Below are positions 7,752-15,433 of a stretch of 64,000 nucleotides of DNA, one piece after another (within the stretch, counting starts at the first letter, position 1; each line of letters starts with the position of its first letter). The stretch covers positions 32,146 through 96,145 of the forward strand of contig NZ_JBBMFO010000003.1 of NCBI RefSeq assembly GCF_040096015.1, written 5' to 3'. Made by a program: the position numbers and the translations under genes. Under the pieces are notes generated by a model. The model was not told the origin of the DNA. It ran no database searches and saw only the letters and a list, made by a program, of their open reading frames with translations. Origin of the DNA: Peptoniphilus_A hominis. GTDB taxonomy: Bacteria; Bacillota; Clostridia; Tissierellales; Peptoniphilaceae.

Positions 7752-9050
7752 ATGTTATCATTAGTAGGTTTTTTATTAGTTTTAGCAATTATAGTTTTGC
7801 TATTAAAAGGAAAGATGAGTCCCATTGTTGTTCTTGTTTTGGTTCCTAGTTTAGCTGCTCTTTTAATTGGAACTAATATTGCCGATCTTAAAGAAATGAT
7901 TGGCGAAGGTATGAAAACAGTTTCTAACAACTCTATTTTATTTATTTTCTCCATTATATTCTTCTGCATTATGAGTGATGTTGGAGTATTTGATGTCATA
8001 GTAGATAAACTTGTTGCTATGGCGGGAGAAAATGTTATTGCAATCACAGTTGCAACAGGAATAATAGGTATAATAGCTCACCTTGACGGTGCTACAGCAA
8101 CAACTGTACTTATTACTATCCCAACAATGTATCCTATATACAAGAGAATGGGAATAAGACCTCAAGTTTTACTTTGTTTAACTGCTTGTTCCATGGGTGT
8201 TATGAACCTTTTACCATGGGGTGGACCTGTCGCAAGAGCTGCAACAGTTCTTGGTGTTGATGCAACTGGACTTTGGTTAAAATTAATACCAATTCAAATC
8301 TTTGGTATAGTTTCTACAATAACTTTGGCTGTTATCCTCGGTACCATAGAGAAGAAAAGAGGGGCAGGAACAACTTTGAAGATTGACTCTTCAGTTGTTG
8401 AAAAGACTAAAGAAGAACTTGACCCAAGATTTAAGAAGCTTCTCCCATTAAATATTATTTTAACTATTGCTGTAATTGGTCTTTTAATGGTCGATGTCCT
8501 TCAATCTTACTATGTATTTATGATTGGGCTATCTCTTGCTCTTTGCATTAACTATCCTAGTCTTAAGGCACAGAATGAAAAAATTAAGGAGCACGCTGCA
8601 TCTGCTTTAACTATCTCCGCAACAATTTTATCAGCAGGTATTATGGTCGGTATAATGGACGGAACTGGAATGATTGAAGCAATGGCAATTACTCTTACAA
8701 ATATTATTCCTAGTGCCCTTGGCAGATTTACTCACCTAATCTTTGGATTCCTAGCACTTCCTATGGGAATGTTAGTAGGTACTGATGCATACTTCTTTGG
8801 ACTAATGCCACCAATTATTGAAGTTGGAAAGGCTTTTGGCGTAGAAGGAATAAACACAGCTATGGCTATGTTAATTGGAAAGAACGTATCCCTAATGATA
8901 TCTCCACTTGTTCCTGCAACTTATCTTGCACTTGGACTAGTTGAAGATCTAGAATTAAAGGACCACATCAAGTTCTCTTTCAAATATCTATACCCTGTAT
9001 CCGTTTTAATGGTTATAGCTGGTCTAGTATTTGGAATAATACATCTATAA
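7752..9050 (+). CDS. CitMHS-family citrate-metal:proton symporter
   Basis: The 432-residue hydrophobic protein has about 12 membrane segments and matches the CitM/CitH family of Bacillus, which take up citrate complexed with Mg2+ or Ca2+. Recognisable features are the start LSLVGFLLVLAIIVLLLKG, the HLDGATATTVL block, the MNLLPWGGPVARAA block and the GTDAYFFGLMP block. It is transcribed divergently from the LysR gene and has a GGGAGG ribosome site. It gives the cell a second, unrelated citrate importer beside the 2HCT carrier. Confidence 0.9.
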   Translation: MLSLVGFLLVLAIIVLLLKGKMSPIVVLVLVPSLAALLIGTNIADLKEMIGEGMKTVSNNSILFIFSIIFFCIMSDVGVFDVIVDKLVAMAGENVIAITVATGIIGIIAHLDGATATTVLITIPTMYPIYKRMGIRPQVLLCLTACSMGVMNLLPWGGPVARAATVLGVDATGLWLKLIPIQIFGIVSTITLAVILGTIEKKRGAGTTLKIDSSVVEKTKEELDPRFKKLLPLNIILTIAVIGLLMVDVLQSYYVFMIGLSLALCINYPSLKAQNEKIKEHAASALTISATILSAGIMVGIMDGTGMIEAMAITLTNIIPSALGRFTHLIFGFLALPMGMLVGTDAYFFGLMPPIIEVGKAFGVEGINTAMAMLIGKNVSLMISPLVPATYLALGLVEDLELKDHIKFSFKYLYPVSVLMVIAGLVFGIIHL

Positions 9051-9064
9051 AGTTAAGATTAAAA

Positions 9065-9087
9065 GCCGGCTTAGAGCCGGTTTTTTT
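9065..9087 (+). terminator. Terminator of the CitMHS gene
   Basis: The hairpin CCGGCT-TAG-AGCCGG followed by T7 lies 15 bp after the stop codon. Confidence 0.9.
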
Positions 9088-9204
9088 GTACCCTTCTTTT
9101 CTATTATCTTGCTTTTCTATATGGGAATTCTTTTTGGTTTTACAATTCATGCTTTTTTTATAATTAATAAACATTTCATAACACAAATCCTTTTTCATTG
9201 ACAA

Positions 9205-9290
9205 TAAAAAAAGAGCAAGCTTTTAATAATAATCCCAAGAGTTAGATTTAAAAACTAACTCTTGGAGGTCAGTTAACCTTGCCTGCTCTC
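9205..9290 (-). terminator. Nested hairpin terminator after icd
   Basis: Read on the - strand, an outer stem (complement of AGAGCAAGC 9212-9220 with GCCTGCTCT 9281-9289) is followed by a T7 run. It encloses an inner perfect 11-bp hairpin (CCAAGAGTTAG 9235-9245, CTAACTCTTGG 9255-9265). It directly follows the icd stop. The outer stem plus T-run looks like an intrinsic terminator; the inner stem is unusually large for that role. Confidence 0.6.
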
Positions 9291-9295
9291 ATAAT

Positions 9296-10483
9296 TTATA
9301 GAGACTTGTCTAAAAATTCTTTTACCTTTTCTATAAATTCAATGTAATTTACTTTTACGTAATCTTTTTTATTATAACTTGATATTAAATCGCCTGTTAT
9401 AAATCCATTTTCTATAGTGGCTCTAACAGCTTTCTTTAATTTTACACCAAATTCTTCTAATTCTTTATTTCCATCAAGTTGGCCCCTCTTTTCAATGCCA
9501 GACGCCCAAGTAAATATTAGTGCAACTGAGTTTGTGGAAGTGATCTCACCCTCTTGATACCTTCTGTAGTGATCCGTTACTGTTCCATGTGCTGCTTCAT
9601 ATAGATAAGTTCCATTTCCAATTATCGAAGATTCCATCAGTGATAGTGATCCATAAACTGCAGAAATCATATCACTCATTACATCGCCGTCATAATTTTT
9701 TAGAGTCCAAAGAATGTTACCCTTTGATTTCATTATTTGTGCTATGGCATTATCGATTAAGTAATAATTGTAAACTAATCCATTCTTTTCGAATTCTTTT
9801 CTATATTCTTCAAAAGTTTCGTTAAATATTTCTTTAAAAACAGAATCATAACCTGGAACTACTGTGTCCTTAGTTGAAAAAATTAAATTCATCTTTTTTT
9901 CAAGTGCATATTTAAAACACTCATGTGCAAAATATTTTATTGACTCAACTTTGTTATATTGAGTTAAAAATATTGCATCGTAATCCGGTTTATATGAATA
10001 TTTATTTTCTCCATTAATTGAAACATTTAATTCTTCGCCTTTTTTTAGGCTAAAAGATTTTGAAACATAAATATCTCCAAAGGAATGCCTTGCTATTGCT
10101 ATTGGTTCCTTCCATGTTGGGATTAAAATGTCCAAACAATCAAAGGTAATAGGTTCTCTAAACATTACTCCGTCAAGATATGCTCTTATTGTAGCATTTG
10201 GCGATGGATAGATTTTTTTTAGGTCAAATTCCTTTACTCTGTCTTCGTTGGCTGTTATAGTAGCACACTTAACGCCTACCTTGTGTTTTTCTACAGCCTT
10301 TGCTGAATCAAGTGTAACCTCGTCATCAGTGTCATTTCTATTTTCCATTGATAAATCATAGTAGTCAACTTTTAAATCAATGTAGGGTTCAAGTAATTCT
10401 TTTTTTATATCTTTCCAGATGACCCTAGTCATCTCATCTCCATCCATTTCAACTATTGGATTTTCCATTTTAATTTTTTCCAA
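9296..10483 (-). CDS. icd: NADP-dependent isocitrate dehydrogenase (eukaryotic-type)
   Basis: The protein has 395 residues with the chosen TTG start. It belongs to the homodimeric IDH subfamily typical of eukaryotic cytosolic enzymes and some bacteria (MENPIVEMDGDEMTRVIW near the N-terminus, then ATITANEDRVKEF, SPNATIRAYLDG and YEAAHGTVTDHYR). It would convert isocitrate to 2-oxoglutarate with NADP. The TTG at 10483 sits six bases after GAGGTG, and the resulting MEKIKMENP start matches relatives. An upstream in-frame extension to 10609 has no family similarity and overlaps a citX relic, so I exclude it. No aconitase or citrate synthase gene is in the window. Confidence 0.93.
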   Translation of the reverse strand: MEKIKMENPIVEMDGDEMTRVIWKDIKKELLEPYIDLKVDYYDLSMENRNDTDDEVTLDSAKAVEKHKVGVKCATITANEDRVKEFDLKKIYPSPNATIRAYLDGVMFREPITFDCLDILIPTWKEPIAIARHSFGDIYVSKSFSLKKGEELNVSINGENKYSYKPDYDAIFLTQYNKVESIKYFAHECFKYALEKKMNLIFSTKDTVVPGYDSVFKEIFNETFEEYRKEFEKNGLVYNYYLIDNAIAQIMKSKGNILWTLKNYDGDVMSDMISAVYGSLSLMESSIIGNGTYLYEAAHGTVTDHYRRYQEGEITSTNSVALIFTWASGIEKRGQLDGNKELEEFGVKLKKAVRATIENGFITGDLISSYNKKDYVKVNYIEFIEKVKEFLDKSL

Positions 10484-10819
10484 AATATTCACCTCTTGTA
10501 AAAATTCTATCAAAACACCCCTTATAAAACTAATATTAAAAAACAAGTGTAGGTATAGAGTATGCCTATATGTATTTTTATTCCTTTGTAAATTTTCCTT
10601 CTTCATCAAATACTACAAGTTATTCCATTTCTATTTTGGGTTGTTATTTTCTTGAAAATATTTTTCTCTTTTTTTGTATTTATTAGCTTATTTTGTGGCA
10701 TAAGTTTCTTAAATCACTTATACTAATATCTGGGCTTTAGTGTTTATTTTTCTATTAATGCCCTTGAGTCTGGTAAAATAATTATTTACATAAATAAGAT
10801 AAATTTTAAGGAGAATTTA
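10484..10819. other. Intergenic region between icd and the SLH-CAP gene
   Basis: This 336-bp region should hold divergent promoters for icd and for the SLH-CAP gene. No convincing -35/-10 pair was found. Its notable content is a degenerate citX fragment, listed separately. The SLH-CAP gene has a clear AAGGAG site at its 3' side. Confidence 0.45.
10581..10665 (-). pseudogene. Degenerate fragment of a second citX
   Basis: On the - strand this stretch resembles the middle of the intact citX at 12.26-12.77 kb, around its MEYLAVIDDEGKF segment. From ATGGAATA onward 43 of 49 bases match by eye; the match continues upstream with single-base gaps. Translated, it reads ME-stop-LVVFDEEGKFTKE-stop, with an in-frame TAA where citX has TAC, so it cannot be functional. 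It suggests that a second copy of the cit activation genes once lay beside icd. Confidence 0.7.
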
Positions 10820-12202
10820 ATGAAAAAATTTTGTAAAATCTTTTCTGTCATTTTGTTGGCGACAAGTCTTTTGATTCCAAGTTCAGTCCTGGCATCTGAA
10901 AGAAATGATAAAATTGATGCTTTAAAAAGTTCTGGCGTGGTGAAGGGTTATCCTGATGGAAGTCTTGGTCTAGATAAAAACATTACTCGTGCAGAAATTG
11001 CTGTTGTCCTTACGCAAATAAAGGGCGTAAATGCCAAGGCTAGTGGCAAGCAAGTTTTTAAGGACCTAGACATGGATCATTGGGCTAGGTCCTATGTTGA
11101 AGCTGCCTGTCAAATAAAAAATCCACAAGGCATTCCTGCCCTTGCTGGCTATCCTGACGGAAGTTTTAAAGCTTCTAATAATATTACCTATGCTGAAATT
11201 CTAAAAATTTTAGTTGCTGCCAACAAAGCTGACTTGACAAGTTCTGATGTGGATAAGGCAACATGGCCATCTTCATGGATAAATTGGGCAAATTCCATGG
11301 GAATTATTGGACCAAATAGTGGCATTGGAAATTTTAATCCCAATGATTATGCTCCTCGTGGCGATGTATTCGTCATGATTTTTAATTCTTTATCAAATGA
11401 AGGCAAGCCTTCACAGTTAAATTCCTTGGAAAATTCTAAAAAGAATGCAAAGGAAACAATTGAAATAGACTTACCTGGATATATTGGCACAAATCCATCA
11501 GAAAATCCTAATCCTGTTACTAATAATGCTGAAAATAAAAAAACTGCGGGAAAAAGCAATATGGAAATAATAAATTCCTTTAACAATGGCGAAAGTTTTA
11601 ACCACGATAGATTTCATCAAGAGTTTTTGGCTCTGGTAAATGCAGACCGTCAAAAATTAGGTCTCAATCCTCTTAGCTGGGCTGATGACTTAGATAGGGG
11701 ATGCATTGCTCGTTCTGAAGAGCTGGCAAAATATGGTTCCATTACTGTCAACGGAAGGAGTCATGTTCGCTTAGATGGAAGCAAGTGGGACACAGCTGTC
11801 GACTATTTAGAGTCCCAGCTTAAAACAACTACTCGTGGAGAAAATCTCGCCAATCTGGCTTATTCCTATAGCGGCGATGAAATGATGGCAGATCTTAATA
11901 AAATATTGACTGATGAAAGGGCTATGGCAGAAAAGTTTTATACAAATTGGTGGAATTCTCCAGGTCATCGAGACAATATGATGGATCCCAACTATACTTG
12001 TCTAAGTGTTCAAGTCCGAGCAAGCAATAATATAAGAAAGGGCGGCCTTGGTAAAAATAGCTACTTTATTGTTGGGACAACTCTTTTTAGGGGAGACTAT
12101 AGGGACTATGGCAAGAAAAATGACTTTGGCGATGACAATGGCTTTGGGAACTTTAACGGCTTTGATGGCTTTGGAAATAGTAAATACTATATAGAACATT
12201 GA
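10820..12202 (+). CDS. Secreted SLH-domain protein with CAP (SCP/PR-1-like) domain
   Basis: The 460-residue protein starts with a signal peptide (basic MKK, hydrophobic core, likely cleavage after VLA near residue 25). Two clear S-layer-homology repeats follow, each with a GYPDGS motif and TRAE or TYAE, and then a third weaker repeat (GIGNFNPNDYAPRGD). They probably tether it to the cell-wall polymer. After a low-complexity Asn/Pro/Lys linker comes a CAP domain (about residues 260-425) with LVNADRQKLGLNPL, GENLA and WWNSPGHRDNMM. It ends in a short Gly/Phe/Asn/Asp-rich tail. CAP function in bacteria is mostly unknown. It is monocistronic, between icd and a bidirectional terminator. Confidence 0.88.
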   Translation: MKKFCKIFSVILLATSLLIPSSVLASERNDKIDALKSSGVVKGYPDGSLGLDKNITRAEIAVVLTQIKGVNAKASGKQVFKDLDMDHWARSYVEAACQIKNPQGIPALAGYPDGSFKASNNITYAEILKILVAANKADLTSSDVDKATWPSSWINWANSMGIIGPNSGIGNFNPNDYAPRGDVFVMIFNSLSNEGKPSQLNSLENSKKNAKETIEIDLPGYIGTNPSENPNPVTNNAENKKTAGKSNMEIINSFNNGESFNHDRFHQEFLALVNADRQKLGLNPLSWADDLDRGCIARSEELAKYGSITVNGRSHVRLDGSKWDTAVDYLESQLKTTTRGENLANLAYSYSGDEMMADLNKILTDERAMAEKFYTNWWNSPGHRDNMMDPNYTCLSVQVRASNNIRKGGLGKNSYFIVGTTLFRGDYRDYGKKNDFGDDNGFGNFNGFDGFGNSKYYIEH

Positions 12203-12203
12203 T

Positions 12204-12251
12204 AAAACAACCCCCAAGATTATGTTTATTATAATCTTTGGGGGTTGTTTT
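12204..12251. terminator. Bidirectional terminator between the SLH-CAP gene and citX
   Basis: A near-perfect inverted repeat of about 20 bp (arms beginning AAAACAACCCCC and ending GGGGGTTGTTTT) sits between two convergent genes and provides a T-run in each direction. Confidence 0.92.
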
Positions 12252-12255
12252 ATTC

Positions 12256-12771
12256 TCATTCACTTTTTAAAATTTCTCTTACTTTTTCCTTTAACTCATC
12301 TAGGCTGTGCCTTTCTTCCTTGATGCAGGTTCTTGCTATGTCCTCGCATATTATGCACTTTCTCTCAGGAAGATTTAAGCTTGACCTTGATATTTGTTTA
12401 AAGTCCCTGTCGTAGATGTCTATGTCGAGAAGTCTTCCGCCAAGGCTCTCTTCTTCAAGCTCAATCATTTTTTCCTTTATAAATTTTCCTTCATCATCAA
12501 TGACTGCAAGGTATTCCATTCCAGTTTTTAGGTTTTGATATTCTTCAAATATAATTTTTATTTCATTTTCTTCTAAAATTTTTTGAATCTTTTTTATATA
12601 TTTTTCATGAAAAGACAATGCCTCATGAAAATTTTTTTCTTCGCCAGGAATATTTAGCATAAAGGATAGGACTGGCAAGTCATATTTTTCCGTCAAAGCT
12701 TTTATCTTGTAATATCTCTCTTCCTTTGCCTCAAGCATTTCTCTCATGGCAATAATTTTAGAGTCTTTCAT
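12256..12771 (-). CDS. citX: Apo-citrate lyase phosphoribosyl-dephospho-CoA transferase
   Basis: The 171-residue protein has the CitX signature GGRLLDIDIYD, followed by SRSSLNLPERKCIICEDIARTC and a conserved RHS segment near the C-terminus. It transfers the prosthetic group precursor onto Ser14 of CitD. It starts inside the end of citC (14-bp overlap) behind AGAGGATAATAA. It is last in the citG-citC-citX operon and ends at a shared bidirectional terminator. Confidence 0.93.
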   Translation of the reverse strand: MKDSKIIAMREMLEAKEERYYKIKALTEKYDLPVLSFMLNIPGEEKNFHEALSFHEKYIKKIQKILEENEIKIIFEEYQNLKTGMEYLAVIDDEGKFIKEKMIELEEESLGGRLLDIDIYDRDFKQISRSSLNLPERKCIICEDIARTCIKEERHSLDELKEKVREILKSE

Positions 12772-13750
12772 TTATTATCCTCTGCCCTTCCTCTGATTTT
12801 AGTGCCACAATTGTGGCATCAGCCAAGTACTTATAGGCTTCTTCAAATTTTCTCTCTTTTAAAAGTTTTCTAACTCTTGATGCAGAAATTACTTGGCCGC
12901 CGCTTTCTATCCTAGGAATTTCTACCAGCTCAACTCCATAATTTGGCAAGATTTTTTTCATTGTGTCATTGTAATTTTTTGTCACCAGGTCTTTATCTTC
13001 TGTGCCCACAAATCTTTTTTTTATGTTTAGGGCTTTTACAAAGTAGCTTCCAAAAATTTTTGTGTCAAGTTCTGAATAAGCCTTTAAAACTGTCTTTTCG
13101 TCCTTGTAAAAATAGGTTGGGAAGGTGTTTTTTGAAATGATGTAGTCGTTGCCCCTGTGAAGAATTACATTGTCAAACTTTGAAACTTCTTCTGCCACGA
13201 TTTTATATCGAAATTCATAGGGAAAAGTTGACCCATCTTCTTCCACCATAAAGACGTGGAGGAGGTCTGTCATTTTTCTCGCCTCTTCAATTAAGTAGAG
13301 GTGACCCTTGGTCATGGGGTTGGCGTTTATTACTATTGCCCCAGACTCCCTATCATCTTCCATGCTTTTTAAAATTTTATGAAGTTCTTCAATTTTATTG
13401 TCAAGGAGCGCCACATCTTCTGTCTCTTCCACAAGAGAAAAGCCGAAGTCTGAAAATATTTTTATATTTTTTGGCTTTGTGAATATAAAGAGGTGCCTTT
13501 CGCCCCTTTCATACTGATAATCTATTAGCCTTGTTATAATTGCGTTGGTTATTCCCATGCCCTGGTAGTTCTCGTCAATGGCAAAGCACTTTAATACTCT
13601 TCCAGCAGCTGAACCTGTGCCCACAATTTTGTCACCATCAAAGGCAGCAAGAGTGTAGTCCACATCCTTTTCGTAATTAATGTCAAAGCCCTTTAAAAAT
13701 TTTTCAATATTCTTTTTTTCGAATTTCATCACTTGTCTGTAATCAATCAA
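12758..13750 (-). CDS. citC: Citrate lyase ligase (acetate:SH-citrate lyase ligase)
   Basis: The 330-residue protein has an N-terminal GNAT-like domain (DKIVGTGSAAGRVLKCFAIDENYQGMGITNAI) and a C-terminal nucleotidyltransferase domain (NANPMTKGHLYLIEEA, a HIGH-type motif; then SASRVRKLLKE). It activates citrate lyase by acetylating the prosthetic group of CitD with acetate and ATP. The start is TTG six bases after GGAGG, overlapping the end of citG by 8 bp. Confidence 0.94.
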   Translation of the reverse strand: MIDYRQVMKFEKKNIEKFLKGFDINYEKDVDYTLAAFDGDKIVGTGSAAGRVLKCFAIDENYQGMGITNAIITRLIDYQYERGERHLFIFTKPKNIKIFSDFGFSLVEETEDVALLDNKIEELHKILKSMEDDRESGAIVINANPMTKGHLYLIEEARKMTDLLHVFMVEEDGSTFPYEFRYKIVAEEVSKFDNVILHRGNDYIISKNTFPTYFYKDEKTVLKAYSELDTKIFGSYFVKALNIKKRFVGTEDKDLVTKNYNDTMKKILPNYGVELVEIPRIESGGQVISASRVRKLLKERKFEEAYKYLADATIVALKSEEGQRIINERL

Positions 13751-14567
13751 TGTAATCCTCCAATAGATAAAAATAAAGACTTAAAATTAAAAAGTCGGCA
13801 CAGCCACCTGGACTTAAGTTTCTACTTTTAAAGTCTCCATTAATTTTTTCAATCTCCCTCATGCCCTCTGAAGTCATGTAAAGTTTGTTCGCAAGGACAT
13901 AGTTGGCGCGGTCTTTTAAAAATTCAAGTCCTTCCAGTCCGCCCCTCTTTATAATATTTGAGTCCTCAATAAAGGTCATGTAATAATAAAGGGTGCCTGT
14001 AAGAGCGTAGTCAAAGTTCACTTCTTTTTCAGCCTTCTTCAAAAATTCTAAACCGAGAAGGGCCTTTGCAAAGCCCTCTTCAGCCTCTTCTCTTATGCCC
14101 TTAACACCGTACTTTTTAAAATTTTCTTCCCCATGACTTGTGGCAGATTTTTTATTTAATTCACCAGTAATTCCCCTGTTTAAATAAGAAACTCTAGCAA
14201 TAATTTTTTCAAAGGAAAATTTTTCTTTTTTTATTTCTATGGCAGTAGCATATACCATAAGCCCCAGAGAAAAAATAATTCCTTTGTGGGTGTTGGCACC
14301 AGCTGTGGCCCTTTTCATCTTCTCCTCATAAATTACGCCAAATTTTCTGAGCTCTTTATAGTCTTCGCCTGTCGACTTTTCACCAAGCTCATAGGCAATT
14401 TTAAAGTAGTCGTGAAGAACTAAAGCTGAATTTATAAAATCTATGTAATCCATGTCCACGTGGGCACCCTGATCTATTAAAGTGACAAGCCCAGGCTTTG
14501 GGCTGAGGGACACTTCATAGATGAGCGCATAGGTGGACAGTCTCGCAATAATATCTGAATTTATCAT
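13743..14567 (-). CDS. citG: Triphosphoribosyl-dephospho-CoA synthase
   Basis: The 274-residue protein matches the CitG/MdcB family: EVSLSPKPGLVTLIDQGAHVDMDY near the N-terminus, ATAGANTHKGIIFSLG in the middle and LSPGGCADFLILSLYF near the C-terminus. It makes the citrate lyase prosthetic group precursor from ATP and dephospho-CoA. It is first in a three-gene overlapping operon with citC and citX, about 8 kb from the lyase structural genes. The ribosome site is GGAGG. Confidence 0.94.
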   Translation of the reverse strand: MINSDIIARLSTYALIYEVSLSPKPGLVTLIDQGAHVDMDYIDFINSALVLHDYFKIAYELGEKSTGEDYKELRKFGVIYEEKMKRATAGANTHKGIIFSLGLMVYATAIEIKKEKFSFEKIIARVSYLNRGITGELNKKSATSHGEENFKKYGVKGIREEAEEGFAKALLGLEFLKKAEKEVNFDYALTGTLYYYMTFIEDSNIIKRGGLEGLEFLKDRANYVLANKLYMTSEGMREIEKINGDFKSRNLSPGGCADFLILSLYFYLLEDYID

Positions 14568-14688
14568 AAAGCCTCCAATTTCATTATAATAAATAAAAAA
14601 ATTTTCATCTACCCTTTATTTTTGTAGGGTCGACAGCTTTATTTTGATAAAAAATTTTTAAATTATATTTAATCAAATTTTATGCCAC

Positions 14689-14712
14689 AAAAAAACCGAG
14701 GTCGCCCTCGGT
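14689..14712 (-). terminator. Terminator of hsp20
   Basis: On the - strand the hairpin ACCGAGG-GCGA-CCTCGGT is followed by T7. It lies about 85 bp beyond the hsp20 stop; no other gene intervenes. Confidence 0.85.
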
Positions 14713-14797
14713 CTTAAATTATTCTTTTTAGATTATTTATGAATATTCTAATTTGTACTTATCAAGTTTTAATATTTTCTAAAATTTTATCAAAAGA

Positions 14798-15241
14798 TTA
14801 TTTAATTTCAATCTTTTTATTTTTCTTTTCTTCAGTTTTTTTAGGAATTGTAATTTCTAGAATTCCACCTTCAAGCCTTGCAGACATATTTTCTTCGTCT
14901 ATATCTTTAAAGAACATCCTTCTCATCATCTTTGATGACTTTCTTTCTCTGTGAATGTAATTTTTTTCCTTGTTTTCTTCATTAACTTCTTCATTTTTTT
15001 CAGCTGAAATTGTAAGTTTGCCTTCCTCAAAGTCTATGTCAATTTCGTCTTTAGAAAATCCAGGAAGTTCAGCCTCAACTTTGTAGTCCTTGTCTTCGTC
15101 AATAACATCAACCTTAAAAGTAGCAGCTCTCATTGCCCTTTGAGGTGTGAAGTCGTCGTTAAAGAAAGAATCTATCATGTCATAAAAATCATCAAATCTT
15201 GTATCTCTCAAATTATTTTTTTCATATGGTCTAATACTCAT
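14798..15241 (-). CDS. Small heat shock protein, Hsp20/alpha-crystallin family
   Basis: The 147-residue protein has an alpha-crystallin domain at about residues 40-135: VDVIDEDKDYKVEAELPGFSKDEI, EEGKLTISAE and the closing LEGGILEITIPK. The C-terminal lysine-rich tail is typical. It is an ATP-independent holding chaperone in the cytoplasm. The gene is monocistronic, with a near-consensus promoter overlapped downstream by a CIRCE-like element, so heat-shock control by HrcA is likely. Confidence 0.95.
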   Translation of the reverse strand: MSIRPYEKNNLRDTRFDDFYDMIDSFFNDDFTPQRAMRAATFKVDVIDEDKDYKVEAELPGFSKDEIDIDFEEGKLTISAEKNEEVNEENKEKNYIHRERKSSKMMRRMFFKDIDEENMSARLEGGILEITIPKKTEEKKNKKIEIK

Positions 15242-15269
15242 TTAAAAACTCCCCTTTATATTTAAATTA

Positions 15270-15296
15270 TTAGCAGCCGATGAACTCATCTGCTAA
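15270..15296. promoter_or_regulatory. CIRCE-like HrcA operator
   Basis: TTAGCA-N15-TGCTAA spans 27 bp, the exact length and outer half-sites of the CIRCE element (TTAGCACTC-N9-GAGTGCTAA). The inner three bases of each arm differ. It lies just downstream of the hsp20 -10 box, over the transcription start region, where HrcA binding would repress. Confidence 0.72.
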
Positions 15297-15304
15297 CTAT
15301 TTAT

Positions 15305-15333
15305 AGTATAGGACATTGGTCAAAGTATGTCAA
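15305..15333 (-). promoter_or_regulatory. Consensus sigma-A promoter of hsp20
   Basis: On the - strand TTGACA (15333-15328), a 17-nt spacer and TATACT (15310-15305) form a near-perfect housekeeping promoter, with the CIRCE-like element beginning 9 bp later. Confidence 0.85.
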
Positions 15334-15392
15334 TAGTATTTTTGACGTTTTTTGACCTTTCTTTAAAAAATTTTTTAAATTTTTTTGCAAAA

Positions 15393-15415
15393 GAAAAAAG
15401 AGGGCGAACCCTCTT
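15393..15415 (-). terminator. Terminator after threonine deaminase
   Basis: On the - strand the stem AAGAGGG/CCCTCTT with a stable TTCG tetraloop is followed by T-rich sequence, 19 bp after the stop. Confidence 0.88.
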
Positions 15416-15433
15416 CTCTTTAAGCTAATTTAT

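Noticed and set aside
7727..8165. Reading frames opposite the start of the CitMHS gene
   Set aside because: They are low-complexity mirror frames of a membrane protein gene, without ribosome sites.
9205..9290. The nested hairpin as a metabolite riboswitch
   Set aside because: It follows the stop of icd rather than preceding a gene on the - strand, and shows no known aptamer core.
10484..10609. N-terminal extension of icd to an upstream ATG
   Set aside because: The extension has no family similarity, overlaps the citX relic and ignores a good ribosome site before the TTG at 10483.
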